Source: Candidatus Latescibacterota bacterium
GTDB taxonomy: Bacteria > Latescibacterota > UBA2968 > UBA8231
Direction of reading: 5' to 3'
Length of the DNA: 21,455 nt
NCBI GenBank assembly: GCA_022825185.1
Contig: JAJDYK010000308.1
Location: 1 to 21,455 of the forward strand
The notes under the pieces are model-generated. The model ran no database searches and was not told where the DNA came from. It was given only the letters and a program-made list of their open reading frames with translations. Made by a program: the position numbers and the translations under genes. Below, in pieces: positions 1 to 7,862 of this stretch. The stretch's first letter is position 1, and each line of letters opens with the position of its first letter.

Positions 1-10
1 GTGGCTAGTT

Positions 11-27
11 TGACCACTGACCACTGA
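11..27. repeat. Short heptamer tandem repeat
   Basis: The heptamer TGACCAC occurs twice in tandem and is followed by TGA, immediately downstream of the stop codon of the ABC permease (minus strand). Short heptamer tandem repeats of this kind are common in intergenic DNA of some bacteria. Only two and a half units are visible and the window ends here, so the full length of the array is unknown. Confidence 0.35.
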
Positions 28-30
28 ATT

Positions 31-822
31 TCAGGCTTCGGCCCGCTTTTCAAACAGCCACATCCCGATTCCCATGGACGCTAGCCCGACGAGGATCGAG
101 TACGCGAGGAACATGAAATTGACCTCAAAGGAGTCCGGATCTATTCCTATTGGCTCGTCAGGCCCGTCGTAGTCGCTCCAGATTGTAATTTCGTACGTGC
201 CGAAGAGCTCAGGTAAGTCGAGCACATCGGGTATGGTACTAAGGTAGAAGTACAACACGCCTAAGATGAATGCGGTAGAAGCAAGGCCAGCAAAACGCCG
301 CACCACTAGCTTCAGACCGGCAGCACCACCAGCAATGCCCATCATCACCACCATAGCCGACAGATAAACCACGCCGCTGACAACTAGGATATCCACTGCG
401 ATGCCGCTAAACGGGGGGACCCTAAACTGTGGGTGGTCATGCTGGACTGCGAGTGCATGCAATTTACCAAGGACGGCGATGAAACCGGCGCTGCTCAATG
501 CGAATAAGACGATGCCGAGCGTCGCCACGGCCGCAGCTTTGGCCGCAAAAATTTGCGTGCGCGACACCGGCAGGGAGAGTAGCAGATAATGAGTCTGCCC
601 TTTTACTTCTTGGGCGAACGAGTGGCTGAGTACAAAGGGCAGGATCAGTAAAAACGCATAGGGAACCAAGCTCCACAGGAAGTGAGGCGAGGGGGCGACC
701 TGCCCGTCGTCGAAAGACTGTACCGCAACGAGTCCGAGAAAGACCGTCACCAACGGCAGCAAGATGAACAGGGTGCGGTTGTCCTTTATTTCTTTTATAT
801 ACAGCGTCCTCCAAGTATTCAC
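31..822 (-). CDS. ABC-2 type transporter permease
   Basis: A 263-residue integral membrane protein, the membrane partner of the ATPase encoded just upstream. It has about six hydrophobic segments (residues ~18-35, 50-68, 93-117, 141-168, 176-195 and 236-256). The cytoplasmic N-terminus is short and basic (MNTWRTLYIKEIKDNR), as in ABC-2 permeases, and the LPVSRTQI loop (residues 84-91) is typical of the family. The start is GTG at 820-822, preceded by a strong GAGGAGGT ribosome site (about 830-837). The GTG overlaps the TGA stop of the ATPase gene by 4 bp (GTGA), indicating translational coupling. A loop at about 196-235 is acidic and proline-rich and probably extracytoplasmic. ABC-2 pairs of this build export small molecules, peptides or lipids, or contribute to antibiotic or envelope-stress resistance. 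The substrate cannot be read from the sequence. Confidence 0.85.
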   Translation of the reverse strand: MNTWRTLYIKEIKDNRTLFILLPLVTVFLGLVAVQSFDDGQVAPSPHFLWSLVPYAFLLILPFVLSHSFAQEVKGQTHYLLLSLPVSRTQIFAAKAAAVATLGIVLFALSSAGFIAVLGKLHALAVQHDHPQFRVPPFSGIAVDILVVSGVVYLSAMVVMMGIAGGAAGLKLVVRRFAGLASTAFILGVLYFYLSTIPDVLDLPELFGTYEITIWSDYDGPDEPIGIDPDSFEVNFMFLAYSILVGLASMGIGMWLFEKRAEA

Positions 823-1508
823 GATACCACCTCCTCGAAAATGTCGCTGAGCGACATGCCGCGATTTTGTCTCAACTCTTCGATGTTGCCGCTGACTGCG
901 ATCTCGCCGTGGCGCAAGAAGGCCACCTCTTCTATCAGTTCTTCCACCTCACTGACGAGGTGGGTCGAGATCAGAATCGTCTGCTCCCCGACGCGAAACT
1001 CACTGAGCAAGATCTCCAAGATGCGCCGACGCGACGGCGGGTCGATCCGTCCCAGCGGCTCGTCCATTAGCACCACCTCGCTCGGCCACGAAAAGGCGGA
1101 TACTACTTTTAGCCGCGCCCGCTGGCCATCGGATAGGGTGCCGACTTTCCGGTGGCTATCGACGTTCATCAGGCCGAGTAGTTCGTGGGATTTGCCCATG
1201 TCCCAGCCGGGATAGAATGCGGCTAGGAATTCGAGCTGTTCGCTGACGTGCATCCAGTCGTAAAACGGGCTGACCTCGGGCAGGTACGAAGTGATGCGGC
1301 GCGTTTGGACGCCGACTGGTTGGCCCGAAATGCTGGCGCTGCCTTCGCTGGCATGGGCGACGCCGGCGAGGATTTTAAAGAGCGTGCTTTTGCCGCTCCC
1401 ATTTTCGCCGAGAATGCCCATTACCCGGCCTTTTTCGACGGTTAGGGAGATACCTCCCAAGGCCGTCACGCCAGAGTATCGCTTCCACAGGTTCCTTACT
1501 TCTATCAT
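819..1508 (-). CDS. ABC transporter ATP-binding protein
   Basis: A 229-residue nucleotide-binding subunit that powers the adjacent permease. Walker A is GENGSGKST (residues 34-42), the signature is LSDGQ (125-129, a one-residue variant of LSGGQ), Walker B is VVLMDE (145-150), and the switch histidine is in STHLVSE (H183). The Q-loop position seems to hold Glu instead of Gln (YLPEVSPFYDW, residues 75-85), as I recall for some YtrB-like ABC-2 ATPases. The ATG at 1506-1508 follows a clear AGAGGAGGTGA ribosome site. The ATPase is first and the permease second, with a 4-bp overlap. YtrB-type operons usually start with a GntR regulator. None is present here: the next gene upstream is a threonine-synthase-like enzyme 67 bp away. 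Confidence 0.93.
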   Translation of the reverse strand: MIEVRNLWKRYSGVTALGGISLTVEKGRVMGILGENGSGKSTLFKILAGVAHASEGSASISGQPVGVQTRRITSYLPEVSPFYDWMHVSEQLEFLAAFYPGWDMGKSHELLGLMNVDSHRKVGTLSDGQRARLKVVSAFSWPSEVVLMDEPLGRIDPPSRRRILEILLSEFRVGEQTILISTHLVSEVEELIEEVAFLRHGEIAVSGNIEELRQNRGMSLSDIFEEVVS

Positions 1509-1575
1509 AGCGTCACCTCCTCTGAAATTTCGCGCAGCCTGTTATTTATTGTGGACTTGTGGAGATACAACTGAT

Positions 1576-2721
1576 TCAATCGCCGTTCGCTAATAACTCG
1601 CCGATAGACTGGGCCGCCTTCAGGCCGTGCCCCGAAAGCACGGCTACAATCCGCTGACCCGGCTCCACCAGCCCGGCAGCCCGAGCTTGGCGCAGGCCGT
1701 CCCATATCACGGCCGAAGTAGGCTCCACGCAAAAACCAGCCCGGCCCAACTGGCGCAGGCCCCGGACTATGGCCTCTTCGGAGACGGCGACTACGGTACC
1801 TGCTGACTGGCGCAAGGCGTTGATGACTTCGCGGTCTCTAACCGGACGGGGTAAGGCAATGCCCTCGGCCCGAGTGGGGCGCGGAGAAGCGGCGGGGGGA
1901 ACCACGTCTAAACCGGCGTGGAAGGCTTGGTACAGCGGCGAGACGTGTTCGGCTTGGACGGCAATGAGGCGCGGCAGGCGGTTGATCAACCCGGCCCGCT
2001 GCAAATCGACAAAGCCGCGGTACAGGCCCAGCAAGATGCTGCCAGCTCCCACCGGACAGACCACTGCGTCGGGGGCGGTCCAGTCGAGTTGCTCGGCCAG
2101 TTCAAAAGCTAGGGTTTTGAGGCCTTCTATAAAGAGGGGATGCCATAGGTGCGAGGCGTACACGGCTCCCGTGCGGTTAATGTATTCGAGCAGTGCCTCG
2201 GTGGCTTGGGGGCGCGGGCCTTCTACTGGAATCAGTTCGGCACCGTACAGGCGGATCTGCACCAGTTTGCCCGCCGAGGCCGAAGCTGGACAGAAGACTT
2301 TGAGGCGCACCTTGGCGCGGGCTGCGTACGCGGCTAGGGCGGCCCCGGCGTTGCCCGAGGAGTCCTCTACTGCTTCCTCTATGCCCAAGGCGTGTAGATA
2401 GCTCATCAGCAGGGCGGCTCCGCGATCCTTGTACGAGCCAGTGGGCAGAGTGTGGTCGCATTTGGCCAGGACCGTCATACCCTCCAGATCGAAAGGGATT
2501 AGAGAGGTGCGGGCCTCGCCCAGCGAGACGGGGTCGCCTACCGGGGGTAGGGCTTCGCGGAAGCGCCACATGTCGGCGGGGCGGGCGGCGATCTGGTCGA
2601 GGGGGAAAGCTGGGGTGGGAGACCGGCATTCGAGAGGTGCGTCGCAGGCGAGGCAGCGGTAGGGGGCCAGGGCTTGGGGATAGGGGGCTTGGCAGGCGGA
2701 GCAGTGGAAGGTGGGGAGCAT
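1576..2721 (-). CDS. Threonine synthase-like PLP-dependent enzyme
   Basis: A 381-residue fold-type II pyridoxal-phosphate enzyme. The N-terminus has a zinc-ribbon-like pair of Cys-x-x-Cys motifs (C7/C10 and C23/C26), as in many threonine synthases. The PLP lysine is K98 in PTGSYKDRGA. The phosphate-binding Asn loop is EDSSGNAGAA (119-128), and the glycine-rich loop is PVGAGSILLG (223-232). Family members convert O-phosphohomoserine to threonine in the cytoplasm. Related subgroups act as threonine dehydratase or diaminopropionate-lyase-like enzymes, so the exact substrate is not settled, and no other thr genes are adjacent. The ATG start at 2719-2721 puts the zinc ribbon right at the N-terminus, as expected. 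Length fits the shorter (~350-400 residue) threonine synthases. The ABC exporter genes follow on the same strand after 67 bp. Confidence 0.83.
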   Translation of the reverse strand: MLPTFHCSACQAPYPQALAPYRCLACDAPLECRSPTPAFPLDQIAARPADMWRFREALPPVGDPVSLGEARTSLIPFDLEGMTVLAKCDHTLPTGSYKDRGAALLMSYLHALGIEEAVEDSSGNAGAALAAYAARAKVRLKVFCPASASAGKLVQIRLYGAELIPVEGPRPQATEALLEYINRTGAVYASHLWHPLFIEGLKTLAFELAEQLDWTAPDAVVCPVGAGSILLGLYRGFVDLQRAGLINRLPRLIAVQAEHVSPLYQAFHAGLDVVPPAASPRPTRAEGIALPRPVRDREVINALRQSAGTVVAVSEEAIVRGLRQLGRAGFCVEPTSAVIWDGLRQARAAGLVEPGQRIVAVLSGHGLKAAQSIGELLANGD

Positions 2722-2791
2722 ATCAATACTGGCTCGCTGGTTAAGGTGAAATTATCTTACCCGTGAAGGTCTTCCATGTCCACTTAAAAAT

Positions 2792-2803
2792 ATGGATATC
2801 CAT
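2792..2803. promoter_or_regulatory. 12-bp perfect palindrome between divergent genes
   Basis: ATGGATATCCAT lies in the 140-bp gap between the threonine-synthase-like gene (minus) and the enolase-superfamily gene (plus), next to an A/T-rich stretch (about 2783-2792). A dimeric regulator could bind here and control either divergent gene. This is inference from symmetry and position only, and a 12-bp palindrome can occur by chance. Confidence 0.2.
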
Positions 2804-2861
2804 TGGCCTTTCAACGACGCATTCGATCCTGCCCCCTCCTCTCTGCTGAAAGGAAAATCCC

Positions 2862-4127
2862 ATGAAAGTCACCAATGTCGAACGCATTATCGTCGATGTC
2901 CCGTTCACGCCTAGACAGCAGGAGATAACCCGCCAGTCGGTTTACAACTGGTCCATCCTCGAGCTGTGCAAGGTCACTACTGACACGGGGCACGTGGGCT
3001 GGGGAGAGACCGTCATCCACTACACCTATGGCCGCGTGACCGATGACGCGGTTGCGCACACCATCGGCCAAAGCCCAGCCGACTTGATGAACGAAGACAG
3101 CCTAGGCGCTGGTTTGCAGATGGCGCTGTTCGACGTGGTCGGCAAGATACTCGAAGTTCCGGTGCATCGGCTGCTGGGCACCAAGGTGCGCGACTGGACG
3201 CCGATCTCTTGGTGGTGCAGTCACTCCTCACCGGAAAACTGGGCCGCGGAAGCAGCCGAGGCCGTGGCGCAAGGATACACGAATCTCAAGAACAAACCAC
3301 GGCCGTGGAACGACATCGTCGCGCAGGTCGATGCCATATCCAAGGTGGTGCCTCCTCATTTCCATCTCGACTTAGATCCCAACGGATCTTGGGAGAACGC
3401 GGCCAACGCCATTCCGATCATCAAGAAGCTGGAGCGCTACGAAAACGTGGCCATCTTCGAGACACCGATTCCGCAGGAGGACATTCTCGGCAATCGCCAG
3501 ATCCGCCAAGCCGTGAATAGGCCGGTGGCCATGCACTTTGGTTCGCCGCGGTTTATCACGGCGGTGCGCGAAGAAGTTTGCGACGGCTTTGTGATTGGGG
3601 GCGGAAAATCAATGACCATGCGCCAGGGGCAATGCGCTGCGGAAGTTTCCATGCCGTTCTGGTTGCAGATCGTCGGCAATGGGTTGACGACTACGTGGGA
3701 CGCCCATCTTGGCTCAGTGCTAACGCACGCCCGGTGGCCGGCGATTAGCTGTATCAATATGTACAGCCATCATCTACTGACCAAGCCTGTTCAGGTGATT
3801 AACGGGCACCAGCGGGTTCCCGATGGGCTTGGCCTCGGCGTCGAAGTTGATGAGGCCGCGGTTGAAAAATACCGCGTTCCACAGGAGGAACTCGACGAAC
3901 ACGCGCGTCAAGGACAGCTCTACATACACCCGAAACCGAGGCTGATCAACACCATTGTCTATCCCGACGGCACCTGCATACACATGGAAAACCTCAGTGC
4001 GCCGGGAACCTACGTGGGGGGCGTGCGCACGGAGGTTTTGGAGGACGATGGCTCGCAAGAATGGCAGAACCTGTACGAGCGCGTCCAAAGGGAGAAGCAG
4101 GTGGTCAGTCGATGGGAGGGGTCGTAG
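2862..4127 (+). CDS. Mandelate racemase/muconate lactonizing-like protein (enolase superfamily)
   Basis: A 421-residue protein with the enolase-superfamily layout: an alpha+beta capping domain (residues 1-~110) followed by a TIM-like barrel. Recognisable pieces are the K143-N-K145 pair (KxK-like, end of barrel strand 2), the metal-ligand candidates in HLDLDPNGSW (D170/D172), and E200 in AIFETPIP. The usual third carboxylate (x-D-E/S after strand 5) is replaced by PVAMHFGSP, where H225 occupies that place. The usual strand-7 catalytic His region reads LQIVGNGL. The family abstracts a proton alpha to a carboxylate on acid sugars and related acids. The altered ligands mean substrate and even catalysis are uncertain. 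The ATG is preceded by GAAAGGA about 8 nt upstream. It is transcribed alone and converges on ilvD. Confidence 0.82.
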   Translation: MKVTNVERIIVDVPFTPRQQEITRQSVYNWSILELCKVTTDTGHVGWGETVIHYTYGRVTDDAVAHTIGQSPADLMNEDSLGAGLQMALFDVVGKILEVPVHRLLGTKVRDWTPISWWCSHSSPENWAAEAAEAVAQGYTNLKNKPRPWNDIVAQVDAISKVVPPHFHLDLDPNGSWENAANAIPIIKKLERYENVAIFETPIPQEDILGNRQIRQAVNRPVAMHFGSPRFITAVREEVCDGFVIGGGKSMTMRQGQCAAEVSMPFWLQIVGNGLTTTWDAHLGSVLTHARWPAISCINMYSHHLLTKPVQVINGHQRVPDGLGLGVEVDEAAVEKYRVPQEELDEHARQGQLYIHPKPRLINTIVYPDGTCIHMENLSAPGTYVGGVRTEVLEDDGSQEWQNLYERVQREKQVVSRWEGS

Positions 4128-4162
4128 CGATGGCAATCCTAAGAAGCTGTTGAGCTATTCAG

Positions 4163-4265
4163 CGCAAGACCTACCCCCCTAGCCCTCCTTCCTGCGAGGA
4201 AGGGGGGAACCGCTGCTGCTCCCCCTTTCCGCATCGGAAAGGGGGCTGGGGGGATAGGTCCTGCG
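4163..4265. repeat. Compound palindromic (REP/BIME-like) element
   Basis: A 103-bp imperfect inverted repeat fills the gap between two convergent genes. The outer arms begin CGCAAGACCTACCCCCCTAG (4163) and, read from the other end, CGCAGGACCTATCCCCCCAG. About 25 of the first 30 bases match, and all five differences are transitions. Inside lie two local hairpins. One has an 11-base stem with a single G·T pair and a GCG loop (4183-4207). The other has a perfect 11-bp stem, CCCCCTTTCCG, with a CAT loop (4221-4245). There is no adjacent T-tract, so it is not a canonical terminator, though it could still end or stabilise transcripts from either side. The pattern is typical of dispersed intergenic palindromes. 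Confidence 0.75.
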
Positions 4266-4294
4266 TAAAAACCGAAACCACCGCTCCCCAACGA

Positions 4295-5965
4295 TTAGCT
4301 AGTCACCGCTCCTTGAGCTGCCGACGACACCGAGCGGGCGTATTTGGCCATCACGCCGGAGGTGTAGCGCGGCGGTGGGGCCGCCCAAGCGGCTAGGCGG
4401 GCCTGCAACTCGGCTTCGTCTAGCGCTACGTCCAACCGGCCGGCCGTGGTGTCGATGGTGATGGTGTCGCCGTCGTGCAGGACGGCTAAGGGGCCGCCCA
4501 CTGCGGCTTCGGGCGCAGCGTGGCCGATCATCAGGCCGCGCGTCGCACCCGAAAAGCGGCCATCGGTGACTAGGGCCACGGAGTCGCCCAGACCTGCCCC
4601 TACGATGGCACCGGTGACGGCTAGCATCTCGCGCATACCCGGTCCGCCCTTGGGGCCTTCGTAGCGGATGATGACCACGTCGCCGGGCTGAATGTGGCCC
4701 TGCTCAATGGCCGGCATGACTTCGTCTTCGCTGTTGAAGACGCGGGCTGGGCCTTGGTGTTGGGCGCGTTCGTGGCCGGCTAATTTCACTACCGCGCCTT
4801 CGGGGGCGAGATTGCCCTTGAGTATGACTAGACCCCCCGATTTTTTCAGCGGTTTATCGACCGGGACCACGACCTGTTGGCCGGGGGTTTCCACGGCGCG
4901 GTCGGCCTCTTGGCTAATGGTGCGGCCCGATACCGTGAGGGCGTCCTCGTGCAGCAGGCCAGCTTCTTTGAGGCGGCGAGCTACCAAGGCGATGCCGCCG
5001 GCTTTGTCCAAGTCGGGGGCGACAAAGCGGCCGCCGGGTTTGAGATCGACCATGAGTGGGGTGGAACTGCTCAAGGTCTGGAAGTCTTCGATGTCTAGTT
5101 CCAATCCGGCCTCCCTAGCGATGGCTAGAAAATGCAGTACGCCGTTGGTCGAGCCGCCGGTGGTGGCAATAGAGCGGATGGCGTTGTCGAGGGCGGGGCG
5201 GGTGATGATTTGCGAGGGTTTGCGATTTTGACTCACCAACTCGACGGCTAAGGACCCGACTTGAGTGCCGACGGCTTCCTTGCGCGGGTCGGTGGCTGGC
5301 ACTGAGCCAGAGCCCATGAGGGCCACGCCGAGGATCTCGGCTGCGGTGGCCATGGTATTGGCGGTGAATTGACCGCCGCAGGACCCGGCTCCGGGGCAGG
5401 CGTTTTCTTCGATGAGGCGCAGTTGGTCGTCGTCGATGCGGCCGGTGGCGTGGGCACCGATGGCTTCGTACACGTCTTGGATGGTGATATCGACTTGGTC
5501 GTGGCGGCCGGGCATAATCGAGCCGCCGTAGAGCAGCACCGAGGGGATGTCCAAGCGGCACATAGCCATAATGGCCCCTGGGGTGGTCTTGTCGCAGCCA
5601 GTGAGGGCGACAAAGCCGTCGAGCATGTGACCGCGCACCACCAGTTCCATAGAGTCGGCGATGACTTCGCGCGAAATGAGCGAGGTCTTCATGCCTTCGG
5701 TGCCCATGGTGATGCCGTCGGAGATCACCACTGTATTGAATTCGAGGGGAGTGCCGCCAGCTTGACGGATGCCGGCCTTGACGTGCTCGGCTAGGCCGCG
5801 CAGGCCAAAATTGCAGGGGCCTAGCTCGGTCCAGGTATTGGCAATGCCGATGAGGGGTTTGCGCAGGGCCTCGGCGTCGAAACCTGCGGCCCGGTACATG
5901 GCGCGGGCCCCAGCTCGGGACGGGCCTTGGGTGATGTTCTTGCTGATGGGGATGGATTCGGTCAT
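4295..5965 (-). CDS. ilvD: Dihydroxy-acid dehydratase
   Basis: A 556-residue cytoplasmic Fe-S enzyme of valine, leucine and isoleucine biosynthesis. It dehydrates 2,3-dihydroxy-isovalerate and 2,3-dihydroxy-3-methylvalerate to the 2-keto acids. Hallmarks are C51 (GPCNFG), C124 (TGCDKTTPG), C196 in [15 protein letters not shown], and the C-terminal [15 protein letters not shown] block. The open frame extends upstream to 6130. I chose the ATG at 5963-5965 because [21 protein letters not shown] is the normal N-terminus for this family and the resulting length is normal, while the extra 55 residues look like non-coding translation. No strong Shine-Dalgarno sequence is visible before this ATG. No other ilv genes are in the window. 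It converges with the enolase-superfamily gene across a palindromic element. Confidence 0.96.
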   Translation of the reverse strand: MTESIPISKNITQGPSRAGARAMYRAAGFDAEALRKPLIGIANTWTELGPCNFGLRGLAEHVKAGIRQAGGTPLEFNTVVISDGITMGTEGMKTSLISREVIADSMELVVRGHMLDGFVALTGCDKTTPGAIMAMCRLDIPSVLLYGGSIMPGRHDQVDITIQDVYEAIGAHATGRIDDDQLRLIEENACPGAGSCGGQFTANTMATAAEILGVALMGSGSVPATDPRKEAVGTQVGSLAVELVSQNRKPSQIITRPALDNAIRSIATTGGSTNGVLHFLAIAREAGLELDIEDFQTLSSSTPLMVDLKPGGRFVAPDLDKAGGIALVARRLKEAGLLHEDALTVSGRTISQEADRAVETPGQQVVVPVDKPLKKSGGLVILKGNLAPEGAVVKLAGHERAQHQGPARVFNSEDEVMPAIEQGHIQPGDVVIIRYEGPKGGPGMREMLAVTGAIVGAGLGDSVALVTDGRFSGATRGLMIGHAAPEAAVGGPLAVLHDGDTITIDTTAGRLDVALDEAELQARLAAWAAPPPRYTSGVMAKYARSVSSAAQGAVTS

Positions 5966-6115
5966 GGTGTGCTTTCTGCTGTGAGGGAGTGGAACGAAAG
6001 ACGGATAGTAGCGTCTGAGTTTTACCCCGTCAACTGAGGGCGGGACGTTGCCGCCGGACTCTGTTCTACTTTGCTGCGGATGCTGTCCCGGAGTACTCTT
6101 ATCACTGTGCCCTTC

Positions 6116-6123
6116 AAAGGAGG
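6116..6123 (+). promoter_or_regulatory. Ribosome binding site fixing the start of the secreted acidic protein
   Basis: AAAGGAGG sits 5 nt before the ATG at 6129. It decides in favour of this start over an in-frame ATG at 6048, because it places the signal peptide exactly at the N-terminus. Confidence 0.75.
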
Positions 6124-6128
6124 CCGTC

Positions 6129-6845
6129 ATGCACCAGCTTCTGTCGTCTATCTCGTTCCTCTGTCTGCTCGCCCTGCCACTCGCCGCTCAGGAAGAGGCC
6201 CTCTACGGCACTTGGGAGGGGATCTTTACTGATGATGAAATCGGCGTGGGTACCATGCGCCTGACCTTCCAAGCAGATGGCACTTTTGACTTTGATTTGT
6301 TCATCGAGGAACTAACATACCCCGGAGATGAAGCCGAAGTCCCGGATGAACTCTTGGATGAATCGACGGAAATTATAGAAATGTTCTCTGCCCTAGAGGG
6401 GATTTCTGCCCATGGCGGCACATATCAAGTCTCGGGCGACAGCCTCTGGGTATATAATGATAACGTGGTCCAATACATCGTTGACGGTGAGAGCGTCGAT
6501 GTCGTCGAGTTCTGGACCCCGATCATCCGCCTCTCGGTCCGTCTTTTGGCGGCGTTTGTCGGGGCGTTTGAAGAAGTCTCCGAAGAGGACTACCCGGCGC
6601 TTGAACAGGCGCTTATAGACGAGGTGCTCGCTGAGTTCCTTGCTGAGTTAGATGAGGAACCGCTCGGATTAGGACTTACGCTGAGTGGCGTCTACGCTAT
6701 TGAGGATGACACTTTGTTCATCACTACTACTACGGAAGAAGATGGTATCAAAACCGTCGAAACTGTGGAATTCCAGCGCATTGATGTCGTCAGCGCGATT
6801 GCCCCAACTAGCTGGGGTGCTCTGAAAGCGGCTTGGCGTCCGTGA
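6129..6845 (+). CDS. Secreted acidic lipocalin-like protein of unknown function
   Basis: A 238-residue protein with a signal peptide ([20 protein letters not shown], residues 1-20), so it is exported. No lipobox cysteine is seen. The mature protein begins [10 protein letters not shown]. It carries alternating short beta-like segments ([49 protein letters not shown]) of the kind found in lipocalin-like or 'GTWxG' calycin proteins, where a G-x-W near the N-terminus opens the barrel. The middle (about 135-180) is predicted helical and very rich in Glu and Asp. Overall it is strongly acidic. I do not recognise a specific family. It stands alone, divergent from ilvD, with 197 bp before the next gene. 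Confidence 0.75.
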   Translation: MHQLLSSISFLCLLALPLAAQEEALYGTWEGIFTDDEIGVGTMRLTFQADGTFDFDLFIEELTYPGDEAEVPDELLDESTEIIEMFSALEGISAHGGTYQVSGDSLWVYNDNVVQYIVDGESVDVVEFWTPIIRLSVRLLAAFVGAFEEVSEEDYPALEQALIDEVLAEFLAELDEEPLGLGLTLSGVYAIEDDTLFITTTTEEDGIKTVETVEFQRIDVVSAIAPTSWGALKAAWRP

Positions 6846-7042
6846 ACTTCCCCTAGCATCGCCGACTTCCTACAATTGAAAATCTCCACGGTGTGATGGG
6901 GAAGCCCGCCTCGTCCCAATAGACTCGGTAGCCACGCCGACGAGAAAGGCCAGCCCTAACTGGCGGTATGCGTCTTTCTGTGCTTCATTAGGCGGCTATA
7001 GAGCCGAATATCCTTTTAACAGTCTCCAAAGGAATTTTTTCA

Positions 7043-7858
7043 ATGCAGACGGCGAATGCAGCCCCAGATGCCCCAGTCCATCCCATGTCTGAGTACGAGA
7101 AGTTTCTCTTTGACCTCAAGGGATTTCTCGTCATTCCAGGGGTGCTCACCGACGAGGAAACGCACGCGGTGCGCGAGCACACGGAAACCCTGTTGCACGA
7201 CCCCGATAGCCTGCCCGAGTATCACCGCGCGCCCATTGCCGGGCCAGCAGAATTTCTCATCGATCATCCAAGGGTCATGGGGCTTTTGCAGGCGGTGCTC
7301 GCCCCAAAGCGCGAGCACATTCGCCTAGAAAGCGTGTTTATCTCCGGTCGCTCCGCCGCCAGCAGCGAAGATCCGTGGCGGCCTCACGTGGGAGGGGCCA
7401 ACCTCGATCCCTCGCTGTCGTACCGCTATCACAATGGCCGCATCTATAGCGGGATGACGCGCATTGTCTGGGAATTGAACGAGGTCAAAAAGGGGCAGGG
7501 GGGCACCCATCTGGTACCCGGCTCGCACAAAGCCAATTTGGCTTCGCACCAAGACGGGACGTGGCCCAAGGAAGCGGACGATCCCGAATCTGGGGTTTGG
7601 GAAACCTATGGCTGTCCGCCGGGCAGTCTCGTCATGTTCTCAGAAGGCGTGCGGCATACCGGCTCTCCTTGGACCAACTCAGATAATCCCCGCCGCGCCA
7701 TTCTCATAGCGTACAACCACGTGACCGTTCGCTTCCACGAGCCCAAACCCTGCATGAATCCACAGGTAATCGGCGGCATGTCCGCGGCGCATCAGAAATT
7801 CTTCCAAGACGTTTGGCTTCTCAGCAACGCTCAGCGCAACAAACAAGGACAAAGATAA
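7043..7858 (+). CDS. Phytanoyl-CoA dioxygenase (PhyH)-like non-haem iron protein
   Basis: A 271-residue cupin-fold protein. Family members are Fe(II)/2-oxoglutarate oxygenases that hydroxylate, or in some branches halogenate, small molecules. The core reads PWRPHVGGANLDPS (H115), then VPGSHKANL (159-166), then SEGVRHTGSPW with the distal His (H205), and NPRRAI (R217/R218, candidate 2-oxoglutarate salt-bridge Arg 12-13 residues later). The usual HxD/E metal motif appears as H115-V-G117, lacking the carboxylate. The GGTHLVPGSHK block is diagnostic of the PhyH family. The ATG at 7043 has AAAGGA about 10 nt upstream. The metallophosphoesterase starts 4 nt after this stop, so the two are probably co-translated. 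The substrate is unknown. Confidence 0.85.
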   Translation: MQTANAAPDAPVHPMSEYEKFLFDLKGFLVIPGVLTDEETHAVREHTETLLHDPDSLPEYHRAPIAGPAEFLIDHPRVMGLLQAVLAPKREHIRLESVFISGRSAASSEDPWRPHVGGANLDPSLSYRYHNGRIYSGMTRIVWELNEVKKGQGGTHLVPGSHKANLASHQDGTWPKEADDPESGVWETYGCPPGSLVMFSEGVRHTGSPWTNSDNPRRAILIAYNHVTVRFHEPKPCMNPQVIGGMSAAHQKFFQDVWLLSNAQRNKQGQR

Positions 7859-7862
7859 CCCG

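Noticed and set aside
1505..1732. Possible small regulator gene before the ABC transporter, in place of the usual GntR
   Set aside because: Most of it overlaps the threonine-synthase-like gene in another frame, and the product has no helix-turn-helix pattern.
4163..4265. Rho-independent terminator
   Set aside because: The stems are strong, but no run of T follows on either strand, so it is listed as a repeat element.
4692..5231. A plus-strand frame inside ilvD
   Set aside because: It is antisense to highly conserved dihydroxy-acid dehydratase sequence; low-complexity Ser/Arg/Pro product.
5966..6130. N-terminal extension of ilvD
   Set aside because: The extra 55 residues do not resemble the family, would overlap the start of the divergent secreted-protein gene, and an ATG at 5965 gives the normal N-terminus.
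6890..6964. Possible riboswitch upstream of the PhyH gene
   Set aside because: I looked for cobalamin, TPP, SAM and glycine signature boxes and found none; only short generic hairpins are present.
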